The notes: generated from the sequence alone by a model not told the origin. A DNA stretch of 64,000 nucleotides from Diplolepis rosae (GCA_030998225.1 JAPYXD010000484.1:6014001-6078000); one strand, 5' to 3'. Shown: positions 1 to 11,490, counted from the stretch's first letter. Made by a program: numbers and translations.

Positions 1-435
1 ACTCAAAACTCTAGATATGTAAACGTATTCTGTGTTGTTTGAATACTGGTTTTTAAACATTACTTTTTTATTGCAAAATTAAATGAAAATTTTGGGTGCT
101 AAATTTTGTTCACTCATATGATTCAGATCAATATTAAAATCGCTGGAATTTCCGTAAAAAGAATTCAGCCACCACAATCTTACTGAAAGGACACACCATA
201 ATTTTTCCAATTTAAAATATTTTTTAATAATAAAATATATAGAAATTATTGAAATATACAAAAAAGTATATAAAAAGTTTCATAAATGTGAAGCGTTTTA
301 TTCCTTTTAATAAAACTCATCAAAATAAGCTATTTTTCCTTTGTTTACATGTATTGATACTCTTAAGGAACTGTTGCATCTTGATGCCCTAGCAGTTTAT
401 CGCATTCTGTACGATCATATCAACGGCACTTTTTG
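1..435. other. AT-rich noncoding DNA
   Basis: I see no coding exon, RNA gene or clear transposon end in this stretch. The only open frames are short and of low-complexity composition. Confidence 0.4.
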
Positions 436-830
436 GTCAAATCTAGGCTGACTGTCCCTGATCACCCTCTTTAAAGTTCAGATCTTGCTCCCTGTGATTT
501 TGATTTGTTTCCGGAAGTGAGAAAACAACTGAAATGTTTTTAATTTCGAGCGAAATCAATCTTCTGGGAACATGGGACTACTCGATAAGAAGGCTTGCAT
601 TAAAAAGTATTAAAAGAGTTAAATTTGGACAAAACGGGGATTCGAGAAGCAACTTTTAAATTCCTTTCAATTACTTGAAATAAAAGTGCATTCAGAAGTT
701 GCTTTCTGAACCATCGTTTTGTCCGTATTTGACACTTTCAATACTTTATAATGCAAGCCTTCTCATCGGGAACCTGTGTGATGACTTTCAGAAGAAAAGT
801 GCAAGGCCTAGTCCGACGAATAGTTTAGAT
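436..830 (+). pseudogene. Mariner-type transposase C-terminal relic
   Basis: Around 478-540 one frame reads SDLAPCDFDLFPEVRKQL, which matches the block containing the third catalytic Asp of mariner transposases (usual form SPDLAPCDFFLFPKLKK). A stop follows at once, then weak similarity. A hairpin repeat (582-770) interrupts the tail. Only this fragment of the ~340-residue transposase is left, so it is inactive. The call rests on this one motif block. Confidence 0.55.
582..770. repeat. Hairpin repeat inside mariner relic
   Basis: The left arm (from about 584, GAAGGCTTGCATTA core) and the right arm (about 710-768) are imperfect inverted copies of about 60 nt. A GGGAAC motif occurs on both sides (566-571 and 768-773) and could be a target duplication. 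It looks like a small foldback MITE inserted in the mariner relic. Confidence 0.5.
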
Positions 831-1380
831 ATTGTAAAATTCTAGTAGGGACTTATGCCTGAATAAGGTTTTATACAATTTATAAAATTTTGCATTCTCA
901 TGATTAAATTTCCACTGAGAGACTTTTTGTTAGAGTAAATCATAAAAATGAATTACATTTTAGTATGATATCGTTTCAAAATTATGCGAAGTTAATATTT
1001 TCGTTTGAATAAATGGAATATATGTTCTACTCATTGTTATAAAACCTACGAGAATTTGAAATTCACTATATCAAAGTTGCAAAGCAAAACAAAGAATATG
1101 TGAATCTGAAAACCACTACATGAAAAATCACTCACTCTACCAAAAGGTTTAACTTTCAGAAGTGACAAGAGAGGAGGTTTCAGTGGAAACACATACACAA
1201 ATATTATCAGGTGTACAAAGAAGTTTCCGCCGTTTGACAAAAGTTGGCGTCACCAGTAAGTTTTGGTTGAAATTGACAGATGTAAAACGTCTTTGTCGTA
1301 AGGTTGAACATCTGTCAACAACATAACTTTAAAATATTAGTGAATTTTTATCAGTATAATATATTCTTTTGTGTGCGAAA

Positions 1381-1665
1381 ATGTCGAGTTTTGAGCCAAA
1401 TAAGTGTCATTTGCGGGAACTTCTGATTTACTTCATCAATTTGAAGCAATCTGCAACTGAGGCGTATCGATTGCTTGTAGAAAGATATGGTGAGGCTGCC
1501 TTAAGTGGAAGAAGTTGACGTGAATGGTTTCAAAAATTTAAGAACAGTGAATTTGACATCGAAGACAAAGAACGTAGCGAAAGGCTGGAAGTGTACGAAG
1601 ACGCGGAATTGGAATCATTATTGGATTAAGATTCATGCCAAATGCAAGAAGAACAATACGATGGA
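1381..1665 (+). pseudogene. Mariner transposase N-terminal fragment
   Basis: From ATG at 1381 one frame encodes MSSFEPNKCHLRELLIYF and continues through the paired helix-turn-helix region of mariner transposases (EAYRLLVERYGEAALS, then REWFQKFKNSEFDIED). An in-frame TGA stands near 1516 where relatives have a Cys codon, and a TAA occurs near 1627. Similarity ends near 1665, before any catalytic Asp. About 110 of ~345 residues remain, so this is a dead 5' part. The upstream ~130 nt would be the element's 5' UTR. Confidence 0.75.
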
Positions 1666-2369
1666 CAATACTTCAAATAAAACATACGGTTCCATTCTTT
1701 CAGAATGAATGCCCAATTTTCAATAAAAAACTACGGAAACTTATTTGTACACCTGATATTATCATACCTGATTCATCTTCACATATTGAAGTACGCAATG
1801 ATACACTATTTATAATCGCACACGCTTGAATTATATTTCAGAATCACTTTTTGGGTCCGATCCCTCTAACCCTACCTATATCTTGAATAACTAAACGTAT
1901 TTCTAATGCCTAAAGCCTCTCGGCTATTCTCGCTTGCTATATTCTGAAAGAAATCTCGCTTATAAGCCAATACTGAGTTGGACAGACTTGGATATATAGA
2001 GTACAAAAATAATCGAAAAATGACGGAAGCACTCGAACGACATTCTGAAACGAATTGTACGAAAAACCGAGAATGAATGTTTTGATTTTTGCTGCGCGTC
2101 GCTAGGTTTCTGGCAAATTCTTATTTATAATATGAATTTCTCAAATATGCTTTCCAGATTAAAATATTCATTGTTCGACTTATTAGAATTATTTTTAGAA
2201 GCTTTACTAATCATAATATTATTTTTTTACACTCTTTACTATTCGAATGAAAATTCAGAATATTTGGTATTTAACCCTTTCGCTACGAGCGTCGCCTATA
2301 GACGACATTCGCGTGACGAATGATAAATTAACGATAATTATTTATATAAATTATATTTATATATATTTA
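1666..2369. other. Noncoding spacer
   Basis: AT-rich sequence between the mariner fragment and the dispersed repeat. A short GC-richer palindrome with ACGAGCGTCGC occurs near 2284-2320. No gene is recognised. Confidence 0.4.
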
Positions 2370-2719
2370 TTTCAGAACTTCAAGTTCTAAAACGTATTGT
2401 TTTATGAATATCAAATTCGAAAAAAATAGAAAGACAGATTTGGCAGGGTTATTTTATGTTTCCTCTTAACACATACTCATACACGCAGAGGAGAGCATAG
2501 TAATCATTACGTTAAAACATAGTACTTTAGTTACAGTCTTGAAACTTAGACAATCATTCATGGCCAAAATAATAACCATATCGGTAAACATTGGAATATG
2601 CGCTATGTTACATAGGTATCCGGTTTAATGGAACGAAACCTTGTGTTTCATGTGCCCTTAGCGATAGACATCGGAATGGTCCCAATATTCCATCGCTGCG
2701 ACTGTAGTCCAAGCAACAG

Positions 2720-2935
2720 GGAATTTGTTTTTTCTACTAGCGGGCCATAAAGCGGACTTTATTGCCCCATGTGGGGCAAAAAAATCCACTTTCTGACCCG
2801 CTAGTAGAAAAAAAATCGTGTGCAACACGGGAAAAACATTTATTTTACTCGTGTGGTTGTTATCCTCGCTTTGCTCGGGCATCAAACTTCACACTCGCAA
2901 AATAAATTTTTTTTTCCCTAGTTGCACAATGTACT
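2720..2935 (-). mobile_element. MITE family copy shared with 52305-52510
   Basis: This segment has short palindromes (CTACTAGCGGG...CCCGCTAGTAG; CCCCATGTGGGG) and a stretch CCTCGCTTTGCTCGGGCATC. It recurs in opposite orientation at 52305-52510. A short part of the same motif is found in a third foldback at 46150-46280. It has no coding capacity; the open frame through it is fortuitous. Confidence 0.65.
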
Positions 2936-3056
2936 AATGAATTATTTAGGACATTATTTATTTCAGAAAACGGACTGCGCCATCAGAAGAAAGATTGGTC
3001 ATAGAGTAATTGTGTCATGTTTTGGACAACGAAATATTAATTAATATTAATTAATT

Positions 3057-3517
3057 CCGCGCTATTGACACATTAATTTATTTAATGCGTTAATTGTAAA
3101 ATGTCTGCTTGCCGCAGAGGTGGTCCGATTTTTATTTTGAAAAAGGCTTTTAAGAATATAAATCAAGCACAACACAACGTCAATCTTGGTTTTTCGCTAA
3201 AATGTTGCAAAGTTCGTTAAAGAAAGGCCTAAACATGACTTCAAACTCCTGAACGCAGCAAAGTGACAGTGGTGGGGGGAGAAGGCGAGTAGGCTTACTG
3301 AGTCATTTTGCTGCGTTCAGGCGTTTGAAGTCATGTTTAGGCCTTTTTTTAATGAACTTTGCAACATTTTAGCGAAAAGCCAAGATTGATGTTCTGTTAT
3401 GCTTGATTTATATTTTTAAAAGCCGTTTTCAAAATAAAAATCGGACCACCTCTGCGGCAAGCAGATATTTTACAATTAACGCATTAAATAAATTAATGTG
3501 TCAATAGCGTGGAAACG
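3057..3517. repeat. Long hairpin (about 200-nt arms)
   Basis: The left arm 3057-3260 and right arm 3300-3517 are nearly perfect inverted copies (shared blocks include TCTGCTTGCCGCAGAGGTGG and CCTAAACATGACTTCAAAC). The loop of about 40 nt holds a GTGGGGGGAGAAGG run. It is nested in the 2706-3956 element. Confidence 0.8.
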
Positions 3518-4519
3518 TATTATCTTAAAGTGTCCGTTTTTTGTATACATTTGAAGAGCATAAAGTCTGCTACTTTCACACCAATCCTCAACCAAAAAAG
3601 TTAAAAATTAACTAAGATATTAATTTGTTTAACAAAAGCTAAATTTCCCGGTTTTTCCAAATTTTCTCCGCTTCTAATTATCCAATCAGATCAAGCGACG
3701 GCTTATTTTGTTCATAATTCAATTGTCTAAAACTTTTAAATTGATATTATTAAGATTGGATAATTACCTTTAATGTTATAAACAAAAAACTAAAAAAAGT
3801 GCGATTTTTTGGTCTTAAATGTTAATAAAAAATTTATAAATCATATTTCGTTGTCCAAAACATGACACAATGACTCTAAAACCAACCTTTCTTCTGATGG
3901 CGTAGTTCGTTTTCTGAAATAAATAATGTCATAACAAATCCCCTGTTGCTTGGACTACTGTTACTACTTAAAGCGTCTGTTCAATCAGCGCGTCGTATTT
4001 GATTTTCGATTGTTTGTTCACATTAAAAGTGTCATGTGCGTCGGAAAAAATCAACTCTTCTACTTTCACAATAAATGACGCAAGTTTATACAGATATTAA
4101 TAATAAATATCACTTTTTGTACGCTTTGTATATCAATAACATAATCCTAGCCTCAAATTATGAAAATTTTTAAAAATAATTTTACATTTTTTTCAGTCAT
4201 TCGTTCTTCATCAAGAAAAATACCATATTTTATCAAGTAAAGATAGATCATAAATATTATTATATTTAATTTTTTACTAGTATTATTATTTTGTAAGCTA
4301 ATATAATATATAAATAATGCAAAATTTATTTGAAAACTTAAAATTTGCCATTTTAAAAGAAATGTAACGATTTCTAAACATTGAATTTAAGTAGTATTTC
4401 TATTATTTACTATCTATCTATTAGTATCATAAATTTAGAAAATAAATCAGTATATGGTTACTTTTATATATTTTGTAATGTGAACGAACTGATATAATTA
4501 TATAATATTATTCATAGTA

Positions 4520-4979
4520 CACTGGGAAAAAAAACATGGTGAAATCAACGGGAAGGAGTCCCGTCGCCAATTTCACGTTGGCGTAGCGTTGCTCTCCCGT
4601 TGAATCGCCGGTGCTATTCAACGTTGCACTGACGGTAGAGCTAACGTTAAATCACCCAAAAATGATTAGCTGTGGCAATACTCGCGATTGTTCTTGTCAG
4701 TTCTTTTGTTTTCCTAATAAAAGTTTTCCTAATTATATATTGGTATTTATGGATTATGGATATGAAATTGCGTCATCGTGTGATATTTTCAAATAACACG
4801 GCGTTCCAGCGTTAATATTCCCAGTGAATTGACGGGGCTGACATAGCTGGATTAACGTGAGTTTTCAACGCTACATTGACGGTGGCAGCACGTTAACCTA
4901 ATGTTGTAAAGGCGCCGATGCTCATTCCCGTCAATGCAACGGGAATTTCCGGATAACCTGACGGTTTTTTTTCCCAGTG
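4520..4979. mobile_element. MITE with TA target duplication
   Basis: The termini CACTGGGAAAAAAAAC and its near-complement are inverted repeats flanked by TA (4518-4519 and 4980-4981). The other copy of the host repeat has the unoccupied site near 12840. Inside are repeated AACGTTA and GACGGGA motifs and no gene. Length (460 bp) and TA duplication suggest a Tc1/mariner-mobilised MITE. Confidence 0.8.
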
Positions 4980-5002
4980 TATTAAATATAATAATAACTA
5001 TA

Positions 5003-5411
5003 TTAGGTGCGCAACTAAGTTCCCGCTGTTTGTTAATAGATGGCTCCAGCAATAAGTACTGCTTGATTTTGACATATCCAAAACGTCATGAACCAAGCTT
5101 AGACATATGGTAAACAAACCGTTTTGACACATTAATGATTTTGTTTTGGCGTCATATACCTACTTTTGGTTGTGTGAAAATGTCTAATTTTGTGCCAAAT
5201 AATTGTCATTTGCGGAAAGTGTTGATTTTCTTCTTTCATTCGAAGAAATCGGCGGCTGAAGCGTATCGAGAGCTCTAAAAAGTTTACGGAGATGCTGCTC
5301 TAAGTGAAACAACGTGCCGTGATTGGTTCCGTCGTTTCAAAGACGGTGATTTCGATGTTGACGACCGTCCGCGTGAAGGAAGGCCAAAAACCTTCGAAGA
5401 CGCTGATGTTA
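5003..5411 (+). pseudogene. Second mariner fragment with 5' terminal repeat
   Basis: A mariner-like end (TTAGGTGCGCAACTAAGTTC, 5004-5023) follows a TA. ATG at 5180 opens MSNFVPNNCHLRKVLIFF, then helix-turn-helix sequence with TCRDWFRRFKDGDFDVDDR and REGRPKTFEDADV. An in-frame TAA occurs near 5276, and homology stops at about 5411 before the catalytic domain. It is related to the 1381 fragment but is a separate, less decayed copy. Only about 80 residues of coding sequence remain. Confidence 0.75.
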
Positions 5412-5757
5412 TATATATTTGGTATTTAAAATACTAATTTTTCTTCTACACGTTTTAAACACTGTTATGACTATATTGAATTTCGATCCACATTTTAAAA
5501 CAATATTATACTAAACTTCCATTCAATTTTATCATTTACTCTAACGAAAAGTCTCTCAGTGTGTGGTAATGATCATTCTGACCTGAAGTCCGTGTAATTT
5601 CAACCAATTTCTTGGTACGTTTATTCCACTGGATTTCTCATCTGAATTGTTGACAGTATTTCTTTCTAATAGTAACGAATTAAAGCTCGCATCAGGATTT
5701 TCATCTGGATTTTAAACAGTTCTTCTGCCCAATGACGAATCAGTGTTATAAATCGGA
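5412..5757. other. Noncoding spacer
   Basis: AT-rich DNA between the mariner fragment and the TTAA-flanked element. Nothing is recognised. Confidence 0.4.
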
Positions 5758-5992
5758 ATTAAGGGGGTAGACCTGTATGTCACTTTCGAAAAATCTGTTT
5801 TTTTTATTGCTTATTTCTAATATAAAACATGTTAAAAAGACTTTTATAAAAGGGTTTGTTCGAAACCATCTTAGTTTTTGAGCTACAGGACCTAAAGGCT
5901 TCCGCGGTCGGTTGATCAAAACAATGATTCATCCCGTTTTCAAACTTTGAGCTCGTTTTTCTCAAAACCGTGTTTTTCAAGTGTGTGTGCAG

Positions 5993-7322
5993 CACTGAGA
6001 AAACAGTTTGGTAGTGCCAACAAAAATTTGGTTGTCGCAACAAAATAATTTGTTTGATATACAGCTGACAAAATGTTTTGTTGGACCAACCAAATTTTTT
6101 TGTTGAATTTTTAGTTTCACTCAACCAAATAATTTTGTAGTGATAACAAAAGTGTTTTGTTAGTATGACAAAACTTATTGTTGGTTCAACAAAATTATTT
6201 TGTTCCAAGAAAAAAATTATTTTGTTAGGAGAGCATACTTTTTTTAGTAGAACAAAATCGTTTTGTTGAAGAAAATTCATAATTTTGTTAAATTAGCAAT
6301 ATTTTTTGCACAGATAAAACATATTTCTGTGCACGGAAAGAGAAATATGAATTTCCGAGGTTATTCGAATCTACAAATCATAAAAGTAGAAAAAAAGTCA
6401 ACTACATGTATCATTATTTACATTGTTAAAGTTTTCTGAACACTTTCTGGTAAGATTTTTAACAATCACTTTGCAAGACTCTGCCATATTGATTTTAATC
6501 CCAAAATAAAAGTGAAAAATGATAAATGAATATTTTTGATTAAATGCACTATTAGGGTTAGATTAGGGTTAGATTTACCTTTGAAGGTATTTATCAGGCC
6601 TGGTAAGCCCCATTCCTCCAAGAGTTGCTGCACTTTTAAGTCAGACATCAATAAATATGAAGTCGCGAATTCGATTAAATTAAATTTCGGTGAACGGCGA
6701 AAATGAAGACATGTGGTTTCTCGGTAAAGTTTGCTACATAGAATCAAACAAAAGAGCCGCGTGACCAGACCTGTGTATCGAGGAATTGAAATATGTCACC
6801 AGAGTTCAGGTGTCGCTAGTAGTAACTTTGCACTGTCAAAGCACGTAACACATGGAAAATAACACAATAATATGAAAACAGTTTAACTACTAGTTTAAAA
6901 TAATGTTTACTCTGTAACATGGTTTGTTTAGAGGTTAATTTGCCACTTTTTCGTATTTTTTCTGTGCATTATGTGGTCTAGCAGAACATAATTAATACTA
7001 GCGCCACCTTACGCCCTACTTTAACTCTCATAACATATTTTATGAAGAGGAAAGATAGGATGATGTGCCGGTTGCGTGCGACGCGAACGAAATACTGATA
7101 TAAACAAAACAATACACATGAGTGGTAATACATTTTGTCGGGACAACCAAATTATTTAGGTGGTTTAACCAAGGCATTCAATCAAATTATTTGTTCGAAC
7201 CAAATACATTTTTTGGTAACATTAACCATTCTTTTTGTAATGCCAACCAAATTTTAGTATTGACAACAAAATCTGTTTAACAAAACTATTTTGTTGCGGT
7301 GACATTATTTTTTCTCTCAGTG
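5993..7322. mobile_element. CACTGAG-ended element rich in CAACAAAA motifs
   Basis: The ends CACTGAGAAAA and TTTTTCTCTCAGTG are inverted. Both subterminal regions (5995-6290 and 7130-7300) are crowded with CAACAAAATT/CAACCAAATT motifs in both orientations. The longest open frame (5804-6280, minus) is a by-product of this low complexity. I could not settle a target duplication. It sits within the TTAA element. Confidence 0.55.
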
Positions 7323-7815
7323 AGGATTGCGGAAAATCTATTCAATTGATATGGCTCAAATTTTGTGTAATCAATTTTTATGCATAATGCGAGGTACTGA
7401 CGTAGGGATTTATAAAAAAAAAATGTTTTCCTGTTTTTTACGGCTCATTACGCTCGAAAAAAGAGGAAAAAACAAATTTTTGTTTTTTGCAAAGTGCGCC
7501 ATTTTGTCAATTTTTCAAAATTTACTAAATCCCTAGGTCAGTAACTCGGCAACTGAATTACGAATAACGAAGTATTTTGGTTTTTCGCTTCAGAAGACAG
7601 ATGTGTACTGTATCTTGCACACCGTTTGGGTCTGCCATTTTGAGAAGGTCTCGCTCCCGCTTCTATCATATATTTACTAATTTAATAACACCTTTGAAAC
7701 AATTTAAGAAAAATATTTAAGAATAAAGCGAGAAAATCGTGAAGGAATGATTAAAAAATCTTAATTACTTTACCTATACGTTGATCCTAAAAAAGCGCTC
7801 GAAAATCGCTCTGAT

Positions 7816-8460
7816 GAGGAGGTTCTGCACTTCAACGGGAAAATCGGGCCTATTTTTCGGAAATGAATTGCAAAGGATCTACTAAAGACATCAACACAAT
7901 TTTTTTTTCATTTAAAGATACATCCTTTCACTTTAAATCTGTATTTTTGCACATTTTCAAACATGAATTCCGCGACCTTGGAACGTTTTTGAACTTGTCG
8001 TTACCAAAAACAACATGAGTTTTTTGATTGAGACCGGTATTGGCTATGATCGGCCGAAGCGAATTTTTCGCTACATCATATTTGTTCAAATAATGCAATA
8101 TTAAATTAAAAGTTTGAAATTTCACCTAATTTTTTGACCTTTTTGAAAATTTTGAAAATCGTGCTCAGCCGATCGTAGCCAATACGGGCTCAATCAAAAA
8201 ATATTTAATTTTTTTGATTTCAGATAACCCAACTGGTCAATGTGATACAACAATGACACCCATGTTGTTTTTGGTAGCGACAAGTTCAAAGACGTTCTAA
8301 GGTCGCGGAATTCATGTTTGAAAATTTGCAAAAATACAGATTTAAAGTGAAAGGATTTATCTTTAAATAAAAAAAAATTTGTGTTGATATCTTTAGTAGA
8401 TCCTTTGCAATTCATTTCCGAAAAATAGGCCCGATTTTCCCGCTGAAGTGCAGAACCTCC
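7816..8460. repeat. Large hairpin with ~250-nt arms
   Basis: 7816-8055 and 8168-8460 are inverted copies. Shared blocks include GGAGGTTCTGCACTTCA, AATTGCAAAGGATCTACT and a CCAATACSGGCTC-like block near the loop. The minus-strand frames over these arms encode similar peptides only because of the palindrome. Confidence 0.75.
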
Positions 8461-8576
8461 CCTTAACACAGGTCTACCCCCTTAATATTTAGTTTCTGTT
8501 CATTTTCCCTCTCCAGTTACGAGTCAGTTTCTGCATATCAATTCTTACTTCAATTACAATAAATTTTTCTTTTTCC

Positions 8577-8710
8577 ACCCTTATGAAAAAGAAGTATTGG
8601 TAAGTATTGTATCCAGTACTATTTTCGCAAAAAAGTATTCGATTTCTAATACTTATTCGCGAAAAAAGTATTAGATCCAATACTTACCAATACTTCATTT
8701 TCATAAGGGT
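8577..8710. mobile_element. Small hairpin MITE
   Basis: ACCCTTATGAAAA at the left and TTTTCATAAGGGT at the right are inverted ends. The interior arms GAAGTATTGGTAAGTATTG and CAATACTTACCAATACTTC are also complementary, so nearly the whole 134 bp folds into one hairpin. Confidence 0.75.
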
Positions 8711-9009
8711 AGTGACTACGTAAGAGTTCTGATAAGTAAAATCAAGTTTTCCTCAACAAGACACATTTCCACTCGAGTTTGAATAACTTATAATTTTGAT
8801 AGGCTAAATCTTCACAAGTATCTCTCTTTAAGCAAAACATTGATTTTTGTGAGTCATAAATTTTTACAAGAGCTTGAACATATAAATTTCAAATTGCAGG
8901 TTAAAAGATAAAATGATAAAAATGACCAGTAATAAGGGTTTATAATTATATTTGAAATACTACCGCATATACATTCAAAAAATTTTCCTCGACTCTTTTA
9001 TCTTCTGCG

Positions 9010-9558
9010 TGACCTCGAAGCGCATGAGATAAAACCGAGAGAAGGAGTAACCTTTGCGAATAGACCGGCGCGGCGCAGCTTTGGTCCATATACACATATA
9101 CAGCTTTAGCTTCATCTCCACTCGCTCACGTTGCTGTTCTGCCCTTTTTCCCCTAGTGGAAGCAGATTCCCTTTTACATCTCCAGTGGCGCAGCGACTGG
9201 ATGAAATCGGAAGCAGAGCTTGCACCGGAACCGAGAAGATCCCTCTCAGTAGTTGCCCAGTCGTTGCCACGGGCGTAGTAACCGGATGTTGTACGTTGAC
9301 GCATCTTCGTGAACGGTGTGAGCATAATATCCTGATTGCCCATTTTGTCCAAAATCGTTGATTTACGGTGCGATTATTTCGCAAGAACCAAGTGCCGCCA
9401 GATAAGAGAAAACCAATTAAGGGTAGGGGGTGTGGGATGTGAAGTGTGCGTTTGCCGGTGTGTTGGTTCTATTTAGTTGTATTGTAAGGGTGCAAGTGCA
9501 GTGCAATGAGGATGCGGCGTTGGATCTTTCATGAATCCTGGCCCGGCATCGACGAAAG
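9010..9558 (+). other. GC-rich island, candidate 5' exon and promoter
   Basis: About 550 nt with clearly higher GC and CpG content than its neighbours (for example GACCGGCGCGGCGCAGC near 9063). The segment ends in a consensus splice donor AAAG|GTAAGG at 9558/9559. Overlapping open frames on both strands reflect composition. This suggests a transcribed 5' exon or promoter of a plus-strand gene whose next exon I cannot identify in the window. Confidence 0.4.
9506..9558 (+). CDS. Possible first coding exon (partial)
   Basis: ATG at 9506 opens a 17-codon frame, MRMRRWIFHESWPGIDE, with phase 2 at the GTAAGG donor that starts at 9559. A second ATG in frame lies two codons on. No protein family is recognised, and the following exon is not seen. 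The case rests on the donor quality and the compositional island. It could equally be an untranslated exon. Confidence 0.3.
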
Positions 9559-10728
9559 GTAAGGTTCTTATCTCATTTTTTTCACCTTTAAAAAATACCA
9601 CAAATAAATTCTTTTTATCTTCACGACCCTCATGAAAGGAATTTTGTCTTGAGCAAATACATTTTTTTTCAAATTGTTCCTTTATATTTTGCAGTTATAT
9701 TTATATTATTTTAATATTGATATTTCTCTATGCAACAATTGAATAGGGGCTGAAAAAGCCTTAATCTTATTGATTCAATTTTTTTTATAATTAAAAAAAT
9801 AATTAAAGTCTACTCAAAACTGAAAAATTAAGAGAATTTTACTAAATGCTATCTAGTTGTCATGTGCTTTTCTTCAATAATAATTTAATGATTGAGATTT
9901 CATTGGGACAAGAATGAAATGAAATATTATGGTAGCTATTTTGTGGGTCCGTTTTGCAGAAAATCTAGGGGAGAAAGGCATTATTTATGTCTGAAAGAGG
10001 GATTATTCATTCAGGCCGATCAGTTGAGTGGGAAGATTAGACGAAGGGTGCTTTCTTTACTAATCAAGTTTCTCTTTGGCTTGCCCTCCCACTAATTTTC
10101 AGTCGCACGTGCTTTAGTAGGAATGGTTCAGGGTTGATACTCAGATATCAATTTTTATACCAGGAAGTAGTTTATTTATAGCAAAAGAGCCAACTGTTTT
10201 AGTTATGATCTAAGAAATGAACTTTGCCGATATTAGTTTTGTATGAGAAAATCCAATTCTGTTAATTAGAAGTGAATCGTCTTATCAACGTTTACACTTT
10301 TGCAAAATTATAGAATAAATTGTATTGACTTTTATAGGGTCTTAATCCCGGAGTTTAATTTTGTCTACTTAGACAAAAAATGATCTAATCAAGAATAAAA
10401 AACCATATTTATTATTATTCCAATGGAGTTCTTTCAGGTCTCTATAAAAATCTTTCTTCAACTCCAAAATATGAGACTTTAATAGACTATTTCGAGTAAA
10501 CATATAATTATGTACTTATTAGTTGATATGAATTTTAGGGACATGACTTTAAAGTTGTCTGCATGTCTGCACAGACGAGGCTGACAACATAAGAACATAA
10601 AGGCTTTCTTGATACATTAGTGGTAGAAATAATTAGAAAGTTTTAATAGTCTTTTTGGATTAAAATACATGAAGGGAAAAAATATTTAGAATGAATGAAC
10701 ACGAAGAACAGACACAAGCAGACCAAAG
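9559..10728. other. Noncoding, AT-rich
   Basis: No homologous exon or transposon end was recognised. It may be the intron following the 9558 donor. Confidence 0.35.
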
Positions 10729-10857
10729 TACATTGATAGTTCATGAACTACCCGAGGTGTGGCGTTATCATTTAGATAGCTTCTATGCTGTGTGAATGTA
10801 ATCCATCGAAGCCATAATATCGCCACACCTCGGGAAGTTCGTGAAACTATCGATGTA
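10729..10857. repeat. Hairpin repeat
   Basis: TACATTGATAGTT...CCCGAGGTGTGGCG at the left is matched by CGCCACACCTCGGG...AACTATCGATGTA at the right. The arms are about 36 nt with a ~57-nt loop. Confidence 0.7.
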
Positions 10858-10984
10858 CTTCTCCCGCAAAAATATATTTACATTCGCTTGCCCTAATTTG
10901 GTCTCATTATGTCTATTCCCCTCCGTGAGAGTGATACACAATTTCTTAATATGGCCCCTCAAGAAGCGACAATGCAAAACGTGT

Positions 10985-11490
10985 ATTTTCTGTCATACAA
11001 GCAACGTGCCCCGCACCTGCATGCATTTCCATTAGTACGACATGCCTCGCACATCATACACGCAACATGCCCCGCACCTGCATGCATTTCCATTAGTGCT
11101 CCATGCTCCGCAAGCCATACACGCATCATGCCCTGCACCTGCTTGTATTATCACCGACACAACGTGCCCCGCACCTGCATGCATTTCCATTAGTACAACA
11201 TGCCTCGCACGTCATACACGCAACATGCCCAGCACCTGCATGCATTTCCATTAGTGCTCCATGCTCCGCAAGCCATACACGCCTGATGCCCTGCACCTGC
11301 TTGTATTATCACCGACACAACATGCCACGCACGTCATACACGCAACGTGCCCCGCACCTGCATGAATTTCCATTAGTACGACAGACCCCGCAGGCCATAC
11401 ACGCATCATGCCCTGCATCTGCTTGCATTATCAGTGATACAACATGTCCCGCACGTCATACACGCAACGTGCTCCGCATGATTGTTACTT
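10985..11490. repeat. Minisatellite of CCCCGCACCTGCATGCATTT type
   Basis: Short units built on CGTGCCCCGCACCTGCATG, TTTCCATTAGT and CATACACGCA recur about eight times, partly arranged as a higher-order block of about 180 nt (compare 11063 onward with 11240 onward). Unit lengths are mostly near 60 nt. Several frames stay open across it and encode repetitive CPAPACIS-type peptides. I regard these as fortuitous. Confidence 0.8.

Larger units (their letters stand above)
2706..3956. mobile_element. 1251-bp TIR element with 5-bp target duplication
   Basis: Perfect 16-bp terminal inverted repeats (AGTCCAAGCAACAGGG at the left, its complement at the right) are flanked by the direct repeat ACTGT at 2701-2705 and 3957-3961. 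Inside are nested inverted repeats: about 2955-3037 against 3845-3935, and about 3057-3260 against 3300-3517. It has no transposase, so it is a non-autonomous or foldback element. A further MITE (2720-2935) lies within its left part. The second copy of the surrounding repeat lacks it. Confidence 0.8.
2370..5002 (+). repeat. Dispersed repeat, copy 1 (interrupted)
   Basis: Sequence from CAGAACTTCAAGTTCTAAA (about 2373) to about 2705, and again 3957-4519, matches 11521-11862 and 12283-12835 nearly base for base in the same orientation. Copy 1 is broken by a 1.25-kb TIR element (2706-3956) and a TA-flanked MITE (4520-4979). It then meets a mariner 5' end at about 5003. The second copy supplies the empty sites that define both insertions. 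No coding capacity is seen in the repeat itself. Confidence 0.8.
5763..8481. mobile_element. TTAA-flanked element with perfect TIRs
   Basis: A perfect 19-bp inverted repeat (ATTAAGGGGGTAGACCTGT at 5758-5776, complement at 8468-8486) includes the tetranucleotide TTAA at both outer edges (5759-5762, 8482-8485). TTAA duplication with GGG/CCC ends is the signature of piggyBac-type transposition. No piggyBac transposase is present. The interior is occupied by another TIR element (5993-7322) and a large hairpin (7816-8460), so this is a non-autonomous composite. Confidence 0.7.

Noticed and set aside
5804..6280. 158-codon minus-strand open frame
   Set aside because: Lies over CAACAAAATT-type low-complexity repeats at the end of a MITE; the peptide is repetitive and matches nothing.
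6551..6576. Telomere-like TTAGGGTTAGATTAGGG stretch
   Set aside because: Only two TTAGGGTTAG-type units, not the insect TTAGG array, and interior to a TIR element.
7815..7850. CTGATGAGGAGG as a further hammerhead box
   Set aside because: No GAAAC box at the right distance and no stem II; the sequence belongs to a simple hairpin arm.
8975..9384. Four overlapping 74-125-codon frames on both strands
   Set aside because: They are mutually incompatible and explained by higher GC content; only the donor at 9559 on the plus strand suggests a real exon.
10985..11490. CRISPR-like array
   Set aside because: Repeats have no unique spacers of constant length and the genome is eukaryotic; it is a minisatellite.
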